This document shows, one piece after another, positions 42,169 to 51,031 of a DNA stretch of 64,000 nucleotides. The notes under the pieces were generated by a model. It was given only the letters and a program-made list of their open reading frames with translations, was not told where the DNA came from and did no database searches. The DNA is taken from the NCBI RefSeq assembly GCF_001524445.2, contig NZ_CP013418.1, positions 186,001 to 250,000 of the forward strand, in the 5' to 3' direction. Made by a program: the position numbers and the translations under genes. Position 1 is the stretch's first letter. The number at the start of each line of letters is the position of its first letter. The stretch is from Burkholderia savannae (GTDB lineage Bacteria > Pseudomonadota > Gammaproteobacteria > Burkholderiales > Burkholderiaceae).

Positions 42169-43775
42169 GCCAGGACGCGCAACGACCCGACGCGTCGGCC
42201 GTGCGCGCGACGCCGCCCGCCGTTGCCGACGCCGCGCCGCCGCGCGGCCCGCGCGCCGTCAGCGAAGCGGGCGACTTCGCCGCGAGCGTCGAGGAGCGCA
42301 AGTTCGTCTGCCTGTTCGACGACGGGCGGCTGCTCATCGCCGAAGGCCACGAGATGAATCCGTTCGTGCTGTCGTATCGCGCGCGGCTCGACCGGATGGG
42401 CCGGCCGTACCGGCCGACGCCCGCGACGCTGATGCAGGTGCGCGAGGCGTACCGGCAAAACGCCGCGGGCGGCGGCGAGCGGCTCGATCACACGGTGATG
42501 CAGGTGCTCGCGAAGGAGCTGATCGGCCGCGCGTGCCGCGAGCGCGCATCCGACATCCACATTCGCGTGCGCCGCTTCAGCACCGAGGTCTACTTCCGCG
42601 TGCACAACGAGCTCGCGCGTGTGAACGAGCACACGCGCGAGCACGGCGAGCGGCTGCTCGCGACGCTGTACGGCGCGATGACGACCGTGTCGGACAACAG
42701 CTACCGGCCGAGCGAGCGGCAGGACGCGAGCATCGGCGACCGCGACAAGCTGCCGGACGACCTGTACGGCGTGCGGATCGCGACGACGCCGACGAGCGAA
42801 GGCAGCCTGATGGTGCTGCGGCTGCTCTACAACGACGCGGGCGACGCGACCGATCTCGCGGCGCTCGGCTTCGCGCCCGGGCACGTCGCGGCGTTCCGCG
42901 CGCTGCGCGCGCAGCCGCACGGGATGAACATCATCAGCGGGCCGACGGGCTCCGGCAAATCGACGACGCTGCAGCGTACGCTCGCCGCGCAGATCGACGA
43001 ATCGCGCGGCAGCCTGCACGTGATCACCGTCGAGGACCCGATCGAATACCCGATCGACGGCGCGGTGCAGACGCCGGTCGCGAACGCGCCGACCGAGGAG
43101 GCCCGCGCGCTCGCGTTCGCGGCGGCGATCACGAACGCGATGCGGCTCGACCCGGACACGATCATGATCGGCGAGATCCGCGATCGCGCATCCGGGCAGA
43201 CGGCGCTGCGCGCGTCGATGACGGGCCATCAGGTGTGGACGACCGTGCACGCGAACAGCGCGCTCGCGATCGCCGACCGCCTGATCGATCTCGGCCTGCA
43301 CGCACGGATGGTTACCGATCACACGGTGATTTCCGGCCTCGTCAGCCAGCGTCTCGTGAAGCTGCTGTGCCCGCATTGCAAGCTGCGGCTCGTCGATCAT
43401 CCCGACCGCATCGAGCCGGGCCTCTTCGCGCGGCTGCGCGGCGCGCTCGACGGCCGGATGCAGGACGCGTGCATCGCGGGCGACGGCTGCGCGCATTGCG
43501 GCTCGGTCGGCACGATCGGCCGCACGGTCGTCGCCGAAGTGATCCTGCCGGATGCGCGGCTGTTCGAGTTCCTGCGCGAAGGCGACAAGGCCGGCGCGCT
43601 CGAATACTGGACCCGCACGCTCGGCGGGGTGACGCTCGCCGAGCACGCGCTGCACAAGATCGCGGCGGGGCTCGTCGATCCGCGCGGCGTCGAGCGGGTC
43701 GTCGGCACGCTCGCGCCGGCGGCGGGCGAAGCGCGGCAGCAGCTGTCGCTGGTCGGATTCAGCTATGGCACTTGA
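42165..43775 (+). CDS. pilQ: Type IVB pilus assembly ATPase PilQ
   Basis: 536 residues. GspE-type ATPase: 'RACRERASDIHIRVRRFSTEVYFRVHN', Walker A 'GPTGSGKST' (259-267), Asp box 'VITVEDPIEYPI', Walker B 'RLDPDTIMIGEIRD', His box 'TGHQVWTTVHANSA'. A likely zinc site is formed by 'CPHC' and the later 'CAHC'. It powers pilus assembly. Overlaps pilP and pilR. Confidence 0.95.
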   Translation: MSQDAQRPDASAVRATPPAVADAAPPRGPRAVSEAGDFAASVEERKFVCLFDDGRLLIAEGHEMNPFVLSYRARLDRMGRPYRPTPATLMQVREAYRQNAAGGGERLDHTVMQVLAKELIGRACRERASDIHIRVRRFSTEVYFRVHNELARVNEHTREHGERLLATLYGAMTTVSDNSYRPSERQDASIGDRDKLPDDLYGVRIATTPTSEGSLMVLRLLYNDAGDATDLAALGFAPGHVAAFRALRAQPHGMNIISGPTGSGKSTTLQRTLAAQIDESRGSLHVITVEDPIEYPIDGAVQTPVANAPTEEARALAFAAAITNAMRLDPDTIMIGEIRDRASGQTALRASMTGHQVWTTVHANSALAIADRLIDLGLHARMVTDHTVISGLVSQRLVKLLCPHCKLRLVDHPDRIEPGLFARLRGALDGRMQDACIAGDGCAHCGSVGTIGRTVVAEVILPDARLFEFLREGDKAGALEYWTRTLGGVTLAEHALHKIAAGLVDPRGVERVVGTLAPAAGEARQQLSLVGFSYGT

Positions 43776-44841
43776 GCTGAATCGCCGCTGGGCGAAGCTC
43801 TGCCTGAACGCCGACGAGCGGCTGCGCGTGTATCGGAAGATCGCGAAGATGCTCGGCAACGGGCTGCCGCTCCTCAAGGTGCTCGAGGAGCTCGAATGGC
43901 GCGCGTCGCGCGAGGGCCGCAAGCCGCGCGAGCCGCTCGCGATCGTGCTGTCCGACTGGCGGCTCGCGGTGCAGAACGGCGGGATGCTGTCTGAGGCGAT
44001 GGGCGCGTGGGTGCCCGCCACCGAGCAGATGATCGTCGCGGCGGGCGAGCAGGCGGGGCGCATCGAGGACGCGCTCGCGTCGGTCGCCGACATCGTGCAG
44101 TCGAGCCGCAAGATCCGCCGCGCGGTCACGGGCGGGCTCGCGTATCCGGTCGGGCTCGTCGTGATGGTGATCGGCTATCTGTACCTGTTCGGCACGCACG
44201 TCATCCCGAAATTCGCGCTGATCGCCGATCCGTCGCACTGGCGCGGCGCCGCGCGCTCGCTCTATCTGATGTCGCTGTTCGTGCAGGGCTGGATGCTCGC
44301 CGTCGTCGCGGCGCTCGCCGCGGCGCTCGTCGCGCTCGCGTGGTCGCTGCCGCGCTGGCGCGGCCCGCTGCGCATCTATGCGGACCGCGTGCCGCCTTAT
44401 TCGATCTACCGGCTCGTCGCGGGCAGCGGCTTCCTGATCGCGTTCTCGGCGCTGCAGGCGTCGGGCGTCACCGTCGAGAAGGCGCTGCTCAAGATCGGCG
44501 CGGTCGCGGGGCCGTGGCTGCGCGAGCGGATCGACGACACGCTCGTCGGCGTGAAGTCGGGCCTCAACGCCGGCGAGGCGCTGCTCAACGCCGGCTATCA
44601 GTTTCCGTCGCGCGAGATCGTCGAGGATCTGTGCATCTACGCCGAATACGGCGGCTTCGACGCGGCGCTCAAGATGCTCGCCGACGAGTGGCTCGAAGAG
44701 GGCGTCGCGCGGATCGCCGCGCAGATGCGCGTGCTGAACGGCGCCGCGATCGTCGTGCTCGCGATGCTGATCGGCTGGCTCGTGACGGGCTTCTTCGGCA
44801 TCCAGCAGGAAATCGCCGCGATGACGCGCGCGATGCATTGA
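43765..44841 (+). CDS. pilR: Type IVB pilus platform protein PilR
   Basis: 358 residues. A GspF-type inner-membrane protein with two cytoplasmic domains ('RKIAKMLGNGLPLLKVLEELEW', 'GEQAGRIEDALASVADIV' and 'ASGVTVEKALLKIGAVAGPWLRERIDDTL') and three membrane segments (about 130-150, 170-195 and 335-355). Starts 11 bases inside pilQ. Confidence 0.94.
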   Translation: MALELNRRWAKLCLNADERLRVYRKIAKMLGNGLPLLKVLEELEWRASREGRKPREPLAIVLSDWRLAVQNGGMLSEAMGAWVPATEQMIVAAGEQAGRIEDALASVADIVQSSRKIRRAVTGGLAYPVGLVVMVIGYLYLFGTHVIPKFALIADPSHWRGAARSLYLMSLFVQGWMLAVVAALAAALVALAWSLPRWRGPLRIYADRVPPYSIYRLVAGSGFLIAFSALQASGVTVEKALLKIGAVAGPWLRERIDDTLVGVKSGLNAGEALLNAGYQFPSREIVEDLCIYAEYGGFDAALKMLADEWLEEGVARIAAQMRVLNGAAIVVLAMLIGWLVTGFFGIQQEIAAMTRAMH

Positions 44842-44873
44842 CGCCGCGCATTTTCAATCCAGGAGAAACCAAC

Positions 44874-45425
44874 ATGAAACCACTCGCTGCCCACCCCGCC
44901 TATCGACGCGAACCGGCGTTCTGCCGACGCCACCGCAAGGAGCGCGGCGCGTCGCTGCTCGAGAGCATCGCGTATCTCGGCGTCGCGGCGATCGTGATCG
45001 TCGGCGCGATCGCGCTGCTCGGGTCGGCGTTTTCGAGCGCGAATACGAACCGGCTCGCCGAGGAGCTGAATGCGATTCAGACGGGGACCAAGAAGCTTTA
45101 TATGGGGCAGGTGAACAACTACGGGAGTGAGTCGCTGAATGCGAATCTCATCGCCGCGAAGGTGTTTCCGAACACGCTGCCCACCGGCGACAACGATGCC
45201 GTCTCGAATACGTGGGGCGGCACCGTCACGGTGACGGGGGCGGGACAGACTTTCACCGTCGAGTACACGAACGTTCCGCGCGACGTCTGCATCAATACGC
45301 TGACCGCCGGCGGAAACTGGTTGTCGGCCAAAGTCGGCGAGAAAGCCGTGAGCTATCCGGTTGCGCCGACCGAGGCGACGGGCGCTTGCACCGGCACCGT
45401 CACGATCGTCTGGATGTCGAACTGA
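44874..45425 (+). CDS. pilS: Type IVB major prepilin PilS
   Basis: 183 residues, AGGAG 8 bases before the ATG. Prepilin motif 'KERG-ASLLES': cleavage after Gly25, mature Ala1 and the essential Glu at +5. The hydrophobic helix (26-50) is followed by a globular domain with two Cys (a likely disulphide loop, 'DVCINTL' and 'GACTGTV'). The long leader peptide (25 residues) is typical of type IVB pilins. AT-richer than neighbours. No prepilin peptidase (PilU) gene occurs in the window, so a peptidase elsewhere must process it. Confidence 0.94.
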   Translation: MKPLAAHPAYRREPAFCRRHRKERGASLLESIAYLGVAAIVIVGAIALLGSAFSSANTNRLAEELNAIQTGTKKLYMGQVNNYGSESLNANLIAAKVFPNTLPTGDNDAVSNTWGGTVTVTGAGQTFTVEYTNVPRDVCINTLTAGGNWLSAKVGEKAVSYPVAPTEATGACTGTVTIVWMSN

Positions 45426-45464
45426 CGCCGCCCGAGTTTTTTTCCACCGTCCACGCCGCCGCTC

Positions 45465-45944
45465 ATGTACGCCTTAGCCGCCGCGCTCGCCTTCGCAGCG
45501 CTCGCCGCCGTCTACGCGACGCTGCAGGGCCCGTTCGCCGTTGCCGCGCTGCAACCGTCGCGCACCGCGCAAGCGCTCGCCGACAACCTCGCCGTCTACC
45601 GCCAGGCCGCGCTCGATTACGCGCGCACGCATCCGGGCACGCGCGGCGCGGTGCCGAACGCGCAACTCGCGTTTCCGGCGTGGTATCCGGGCGCGAACCC
45701 GCTGTGGCGCAACTATGTCGAGAACGGAACCGTCGTCGCGTACGCGGCGTCGGCGCCGCGCGTGAACATCGCGGGCGAGATCGCGACGCTCGCGGACGGC
45801 TCGCTGTTCGCGGGCGTCGCGTATCGCAACGCGGTCGTGCGTCCCGGCTACGCGAATCCGAACGTGCCGGCGAACGGCGTGCCGTTGCCCGCCGGGCTGA
45901 CGATCGCGAACGGCTTGCCGGTGTGGATGGGGCAAGCGTACTGA
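45465..45944 (+). CDS. pilM: Type IVB pilus protein PilM
   Basis: 159 residues. N-terminal signal anchor ('LAAALAFAALAAVYATLQGPF'), then 'ALADNLAVYRQAALDYARTHPGTRGAVP' and 'LTIANGLPVWMG'. Size and pattern match PilM of R64-type thin pili. Its exact role is unsettled. Overlaps pilV by one base (TGATG). Confidence 0.82.
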   Translation: MYALAAALAFAALAAVYATLQGPFAVAALQPSRTAQALADNLAVYRQAALDYARTHPGTRGAVPNAQLAFPAWYPGANPLWRNYVENGTVVAYAASAPRVNIAGEIATLADGSLFAGVAYRNAVVRPGYANPNVPANGVPLPAGLTIANGLPVWMGQAY

Positions 45945-47629
45945 TGCGCTTCGCGTCTTCCCGCCGCCGCGCGCGCGGCTTCGCGCTGATCGAGATGCTC
46001 GGCGCGCTCGCGATCGCCGCGCTGATGCTCGCCGGCATCGCGATGTTGGTGGATACGTCGCTCGACGACGTGCGCGCGCAGCAGGCCGCGCAATACCAGG
46101 CGCAGGTGACCGCCGCGGCCACGCGCGCGCTCAAGCGCGACTACGACGCGTGGCTGCAGCGCGCGAACACGCAGGCGCCCGTCGTGATGACGCTCGCCGA
46201 TTTGCAGGCGACGAACGATCTGCCCGCCGCGCTGCGACCGGCGAACGCGTACGGCCAGCATACGTGCGTGCTCGTCAAGCGGACCGCGAGCGGCGCCGGG
46301 CTCGACGCGCTCGTCGTGACGACGGGCGGCGAGACGATCGGCGACAAGGAGCTCGGGCTCGTCGCCGCGAGCGCGGGGCCGGGCGGCGGCTCGATCGGCG
46401 CGCGCGTGCCGGCGGAGGCGCGCGGCGCGTTCGACGCGTGGCGCATGCCGCTCGGCGCGTACCTCGGCGGCAGCTCGCCCACGTGCGATCCGGCCGACGC
46501 CGCGCCGCCGAACGCCGGCCATCTCGCGAACGAAATCTTCTTCAACGGCCCGGGCCAGCAGATCAACAGCGATTATCTGTATCGCGTCGGCGTCGGCGGC
46601 CATCCGGAGGCGAACGCGATGCAGGTGCCGATCTGGCTCACGCACACGTTCGTGGAAGGCAGCGCGGATGCGGCGAACTGCGGAACGGCCGGCGGCTTCG
46701 CGAACGGCAAGCTCGGCGCCGACGCGGCCGGCAATCTGCTGAGCTGCAGCAACGGCGTGTGGCGCGGCGCGGGCGGGCACTGGAAGAGTCCCGTCGCCAC
46801 GGCCGGCACCCTGCCCGACGACGCATCGAACGAAGCCGGCGACGTGCGCCTCACGCTCGACACGTTCCGCGCGTATGCGTGGACAGGCGGCGGCTGGCAG
46901 GCGCTCGCGGTGGACCGCGACGGCAACATGATCGTGCCCGGCATCGTCGCGGCGAATCGGCTCGAGATCACGGGCAGCGTCGTCGTCAACACGCCGTGCT
47001 CGCCCGATCCTATGCGGCAGAACGCGGGGCTCGTGTCGATGGGCCAGGACGGGCAGGTGCTGTCGTGCCAGAACGGCACATGGCTGCCGCAATCGGGAAT
47101 CAAGATCGGCGGCACCGACATGGACTGCCAGATCCTGATGGCGACGCCCGGCGCGACCGATTTCCCGCAATGCTCGAGCACCTACGCCGGTCCCTATCCG
47201 AACGGATCGCTCATCACGTACGAAGCGGACGGCACGTACACGTACACGATCGACCGGCGCGTGAAGCTCGACAACAACGGGCTCATTTCGGTGAGCGCGT
47301 ACATGCACATGAGCTATGCGACGTGCGACCTGAAGGGGCGCGAAGGGCAGATGCGGCTCGTCGTCGAAATCATCGACGTGCAGGGCAACAAGGTGATCGC
47401 GCACGGCGAGGCGCAGTCGACGAAGCTGATCGAGGACGCCGCGACGATCAACGTCACGCTGAACCAGGCCGCCGAGCCGCGCGGCGGATACGTGGTCAGG
47501 CTCGCGAGCAAATGGGCGACGTACGACAGCTACGCGAAGACGCCGTGGCAGTCCACCTATTGCAGCGGCGGTCATACATTCCTCCAGACGCCGCTCGTCA
47601 CGGGCTGGACCGTCAATTCGTTCTATTGA
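45944..47629 (+). CDS. pilV: Type IVB minor pilin/adhesin PilV
   Basis: 561 residues. Prepilin motif 'RRARG-FALIEMLG' (cleavage after Gly12, Glu at +5), hydrophobic helix (13-35), shufflon-pilus N-terminal domain ('AATRALKRDYDAWLQRANTQAPVVMTLADLQATNDLPAAL', 'GELGLVA'-like, 'LANEIFFNGPGQQ'), and a C-terminal adhesin-like half with several Cys. In R64 the PilV C-terminus is switched by a shufflon and its recombinase. No alternative C-terminal segments, inverted sfx-like repeats or recombinase gene follow here, so the tip adhesin is fixed. Confidence 0.9.
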   Translation: MRFASSRRRARGFALIEMLGALAIAALMLAGIAMLVDTSLDDVRAQQAAQYQAQVTAAATRALKRDYDAWLQRANTQAPVVMTLADLQATNDLPAALRPANAYGQHTCVLVKRTASGAGLDALVVTTGGETIGDKELGLVAASAGPGGGSIGARVPAEARGAFDAWRMPLGAYLGGSSPTCDPADAAPPNAGHLANEIFFNGPGQQINSDYLYRVGVGGHPEANAMQVPIWLTHTFVEGSADAANCGTAGGFANGKLGADAAGNLLSCSNGVWRGAGGHWKSPVATAGTLPDDASNEAGDVRLTLDTFRAYAWTGGGWQALAVDRDGNMIVPGIVAANRLEITGSVVVNTPCSPDPMRQNAGLVSMGQDGQVLSCQNGTWLPQSGIKIGGTDMDCQILMATPGATDFPQCSSTYAGPYPNGSLITYEADGTYTYTIDRRVKLDNNGLISVSAYMHMSYATCDLKGREGQMRLVVEIIDVQGNKVIAHGEAQSTKLIEDAATINVTLNQAAEPRGGYVVRLASKWATYDSYAKTPWQSTYCSGGHTFLQTPLVTGWTVNSFY

Positions 47630-47640
47630 ACGGGCCTTCG
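47617..47640 (+). promoter_or_regulatory. hrpII/PIP-type box for hrcC
   Basis: TTCG (47617-47620), 16 bases, TTCG (47637-47640), overlapping the last codons of pilV. TTAACT (47673-47678), 32 bases downstream, is a -10 candidate. The hrcC ATG is 110 bases away. This gives hrcC its own T3SS-type promoter inside the pilus operon end. Confidence 0.78.
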
Positions 47641-47750
47641 CCGCGCGCAGCATTCGCCGCGCACGGCTGCGGTTAACTGCGGGGGTCTCCCATTCGCGGC
47701 GCGCGATCCGTCTGATCGACCGACGGTGCGCGCCCCCTCCGGACGGACCC

Positions 47751-49556
47751 ATGAAGGCCAAGATTTCCGTTTTTCTGCCCCTGCTGTGCTCGCTCGCGAG
47801 CCTTTCCGCCCACGCCGCGCCGGTTCGCTGGCGCAGCGCCGAAATCCAGTACGCGGCGCAAGGCAAGGACGTGAAGGACGTGCTGCGCGATCTCGCCGCG
47901 AGCCAGAACGTCGCGGCGAACGTCGCGCCGGGCGTGAGCGGCGCCGTCAGCGGCAAGATGAAGATGTCGCCGCAGCGCTTCCTCGACACGCTCGCCGCAT
48001 CGTTCGGCTTCGTCTGGTACTACGACGGCACCGTGCTGTACGTGACGCCCGCGAGCGACATGAAGAGCACGCTCGTGAAGCTCGATCACGCGAACACGGG
48101 CGACCTGCGCGACCTGCTCGAGCAGATGAAGGTTGCCGACGCGCGCTATCCGGTCACCTACAACGCGCAGCAGCGCACCGCGCTCGTCGCGGGGCCGCCG
48201 CGCTACGTCGAGCTCGTGACGAGCGTCGCCGCGCGGCTCGACGAGAATTCCGCGCGCACGGGCGGCACGACGATCCGCGTGTTCACGCTCAAGCACGCAT
48301 GGGCCGCCGATCGCGACGTGAACGTCGACGGCACGACCGTGACGATGCCGGGCGTCGCATCGCTGCTGAACCGGATGTATCACCCGGGCGAAGGCAGGCA
48401 TGCGTCGCAGACGACGGTCGGCAAGCCGATCGGCCGCGCCGCGCCGATGACGGATCTCGGCGGCGGACGCAGCGGCGTGCCGCCTTTGCCGCCGCTGCCG
48501 CCGTACATGCAGGCCGCGCAGGCGGGCGACGGCGCGGGCATGCCGGCGGGCGGCCTCGGCGGCCAGGGGAGCGATCCGCGTCCCGGCGGGATGATCGCCG
48601 CGGCGATCGCGAATCCGGGCGCGGCGCGCGCGCCCGACGCGCTCGGCGGCGCGAGCGCCGTGCCCGCGGGCGCGAGCGACGCGGCCGACCTGCCGGTGAT
48701 CCAGCCCGATCCGCGCACGAACTCGATTCTCGTGCGCGACGCGCCCGAGCACATGGCGCAGTACCCGGACCTGATCGCGCTGCTCGACGTGAAGCCGCGC
48801 CTCATCGAGATCGAGGCGCGCATCATCGAGATCGACGAAGGCGCGCTCAGGCAGCTCGGCGTCGACTGGCGCGCGCACAACAGCCACGTCGATTTGCAGA
48901 CGGGCACGGGGCTCACGTCGCAGAACGCGTATGCGAGTGGCTCGCTGAATCCGACGTTCGGCTCGATCACGCTGCCCGGCAACGATTCGGCCGGCGTGCC
49001 GGCGAGCCCGCTCGGCCTGTCGCTGACGGCCGTGCTCGGCGACGCGGGCCGCTATCTGCTCGCGCGGATCAACGCGCTCGAATCGTCGAACCAGGCGCGC
49101 ACCGACGCGAGCCCGAAAGTCACGACGCTCGACAACGTCGAGGCGGTGATGGACAACAAGAAGCAGTTTTTCGTGCGCGTCGCGGGCTACACGTCGGCCG
49201 ACCTGTACAGCATCTCGACGGGCGTGTCGCTGCGCGTGCTGCCGATGGTCGTCGAGGAGGGCGGACGCACGCAGATCAAGCTCGACGTGCGGATCGTCGA
49301 CGGCGAGCTGTCGCAGCAGACGGTCGACAACATTCCGGTGATCGTGTCGAACGAGATCAACACGCAGGCGTTCATCGAGCAGGGGCAGGCGCTGCTGATC
49401 GCGGGCTACAAGGTGGATGCGCGCTCGAGCACGCTGTCGGGCGTGCCGGTGCTCTCGAAGCTGCCGCTCGTCGGCGCGCTGTTCCGCTCGACCGACAAGC
49501 AGGACAGCCATAGCGAGCGGCTCTTTCTCGTCACGCCGCGCGTGATCGAGCCTTGA
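47751..49556 (+). CDS. hrcC: T3SS outer membrane secretin SctC
   Basis: 601 residues. Signal peptide (cleavage after SAHA, about residue 22). N-domains: 'EIQYAAQGKDVKDVLRDLAASQNVAANV', 'FGFVWYYDGTVLYVTPA', 'LVKLDHANTGDLRDLLEQMKVAD'. The N3/linker carries Pro/Gly-rich stretches (about 225-300), then 'IQPDPRTNSILVRDAPEHM'. The secretin barrel is full ('PRLIEIEARIIEIDEGALRQLGVDW', 'ASPKVTTLDNVEAVMDNKKQFFVRVAG', 'SLRVLPMVVEEGGRTQIKLDVRIVDGEL', 'ALLIAGYKVD', 'VPVLSKLPLVGALFR', 'RLFLVTPRVIEP'). T3SS-type, not pilus-type, and preceded by its own hrpII box. It lies 17 kb from the rest of the T3SS. Confidence 0.95.
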   Translation: MKAKISVFLPLLCSLASLSAHAAPVRWRSAEIQYAAQGKDVKDVLRDLAASQNVAANVAPGVSGAVSGKMKMSPQRFLDTLAASFGFVWYYDGTVLYVTPASDMKSTLVKLDHANTGDLRDLLEQMKVADARYPVTYNAQQRTALVAGPPRYVELVTSVAARLDENSARTGGTTIRVFTLKHAWAADRDVNVDGTTVTMPGVASLLNRMYHPGEGRHASQTTVGKPIGRAAPMTDLGGGRSGVPPLPPLPPYMQAAQAGDGAGMPAGGLGGQGSDPRPGGMIAAAIANPGAARAPDALGGASAVPAGASDAADLPVIQPDPRTNSILVRDAPEHMAQYPDLIALLDVKPRLIEIEARIIEIDEGALRQLGVDWRAHNSHVDLQTGTGLTSQNAYASGSLNPTFGSITLPGNDSAGVPASPLGLSLTAVLGDAGRYLLARINALESSNQARTDASPKVTTLDNVEAVMDNKKQFFVRVAGYTSADLYSISTGVSLRVLPMVVEEGGRTQIKLDVRIVDGELSQQTVDNIPVIVSNEINTQAFIEQGQALLIAGYKVDARSSTLSGVPVLSKLPLVGALFRSTDKQDSHSERLFLVTPRVIEP

Positions 49557-49662
49557 GCAGGCGCGGCGTGGCGCGGGCGCTTCGCGCCGGCTGGCGGCCG
49601 CCGCGCGATTCACGCCGGGCGCGGCGCGGCATCGAGCATGGCCGACGCCGGTGACGCGAAGA

Positions 49663-49893
49663 CTAATTGCGCTTGCGCGCCCGCAAGCGCACCGCCGAAT
49701 CGAACAGCGCCTGAGCCCGGGCGAGCTCGTCGAGCGCGCGATCGAGGCGCGACACGGCGGCCGCGTATTCGATGCTCGAGGTCGTATCGTCCGCGTCGCC
49801 GCGAACGGCGCGAAAGGCGAGGTCGACGTTGCGCGTCGCCTCGAAGAAACGTTGTGCGGCCTGGGCTTCCCGTGAATGCGGGATGGTCGACAT
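49663..49893 (-). CDS. Small helical protein, unknown
   Basis: 76 residues; GAGGAG 8 bases before the ATG at 49893 supports this start. Polar, all-helical pattern without signal or membrane segment ('REAQAAQRFFEATRNVDLAFRAVRGDADDTTSSIEYAAAVSRLDRALDELARAQALFDSAVRLRARKRN'), basic end. Size and composition resemble small T3SS accessory/chaperone proteins, and it is convergent with hrcC. No TTCG-N16-TTCG box upstream. Function unknown. Confidence 0.6.
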   Translation of the reverse strand: MSTIPHSREAQAAQRFFEATRNVDLAFRAVRGDADDTTSSIEYAAAVSRLDRALDELARAQALFDSAVRLRARKRN

Positions 49894-50152
49894 GGACGCT
49901 GCTCCTCTGTTGCCAAACATGACAAGCCGACGGCAAGCGCTCGCATCGCGCGACGTGCATCGGCGCGAACCACCGAATGCAACCGCATCGTCGGCCGCCG
50001 CGAGCGGGCCCGCGTGCCGGATCGCTGCGCGTTCCGATCGGGCCGTCATGGTCGAATGGCGACCAACCGCCGACGCACGCCAACGACGTAACCTTTCATG
50101 AGTCGCCGCGCGCCGCGCGCCGCGCGTCCGGCGCGCTCAGGCGCCCGTTGCG

Positions 50153-51031
50153 TCACCACGCATGGCTTGCCTGCGCGTGGGCCGCGCCGCCGAACGGCGC
50201 GACGGCCTCGACGGGCGGCAAATCGAACAGATCCCGCGTGAACCCGCGCGCCTGCTCGGCGGCGGGCCGGCTGCGCAGACGCGTGACCTGCTCGACGAAC
50301 GTGCCGAAATCGCCGTCGCGCGCCGCCTTCGTGATGTCCGCGAGATCGCGCGCCTTCAGCATGCTCGGCTGCGTGAGCCGCACGAAGTACGGTGCCTCGA
50401 GCTCGACCGACAGCGCGAGCGGATAGCGCTTGCCCGTTTGCTCGGCTTCGCGGCCGACGCAATCGACGACCGCCGCGCTTTGCGCGGCGCCGAGCACCTT
50501 GCCGGTGCTCACGCTGCGCAGGTGATCGGGATGCACGCGCAGGCGCGTGCCGATGCTGAGCTCGGTCGGCGATGCGCACACGAGCGCGTAGTAATGCTCG
50601 CGGCGGCGCCCCGAAGGCAGCGTCGCGCGGCTCGTGATGAACGTGTGCGGCGGCAACTGACGCACCTGGCCGCCCGCATCGATCCACGCGTTCCATAGCA
50701 GCACGTCTTCCGGTTTTCTTTCCGCCGGCCGCGCCTTGCTCGACGCCGGCGAGAACAGCGCGATCAGCGAGCCCGTTCGATGCGCGGCAATCTGCGCGCT
50801 GTTGCCGAGCGGCTGGCCGATGCCCCACAGAAACCGCCCGCCTCCCAACCGGCGCTCCCATTCCTTTCTCAGCACGATGGTCGGGAGTTCCTCGCCGGAC
50901 TCGTTACCGATCTTGGTCCAGCAAAACGTCGGGGGCAGGTGTTTCAGTGTCATCAACTCTTTCTCGGAATGCGGCCGACCGCCAGCTTCGACGATCAATT
51001 CATTAGGCGTTAATGTATATGTATAATGCAT
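50153..51031 (-). CDS. Unknown protein divergent from an HTH regulator
   Basis: 292 residues from ATG 51031 (MHYTYTLTPNEL). Soluble alpha/beta protein, with 'LPPTFCWTKIGNESGEELPTIVLRKEWERRLGGGRFLWGIGQPLG' (about 30-75), 'KPEDVLLWNAWIDAGGQVRQLPPHTFITSRATLPSGRRREHYYALVCASPTEL' and 'GKVLGAAQSAAVVDCVGRE'. I do not recognise the family. The start codon sits in an ATGCAT palindrome that also overlaps the divergent gene's start region, and the first codons are unusually AT-rich, which suggests acquisition or tight mutual regulation. The C-terminus is Ala/Arg-rich. Confidence 0.65.
   Translation of the reverse strand: MHYTYTLTPNELIVEAGGRPHSEKELMTLKHLPPTFCWTKIGNESGEELPTIVLRKEWERRLGGGRFLWGIGQPLGNSAQIAAHRTGSLIALFSPASSKARPAERKPEDVLLWNAWIDAGGQVRQLPPHTFITSRATLPSGRRREHYYALVCASPTELSIGTRLRVHPDHLRSVSTGKVLGAAQSAAVVDCVGREAEQTGKRYPLALSVELEAPYFVRLTQPSMLKARDLADITKAARDGDFGTFVEQVTRLRSRPAAEQARGFTRDLFDLPPVEAVAPFGGAAHAQASHAW

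Noticed and set aside
45944..47629. Shufflon with alternative pilV ends
   Set aside because: No inverted recombination sites, no partial pilV segments and no recombinase gene follow pilV; hrcC follows instead.
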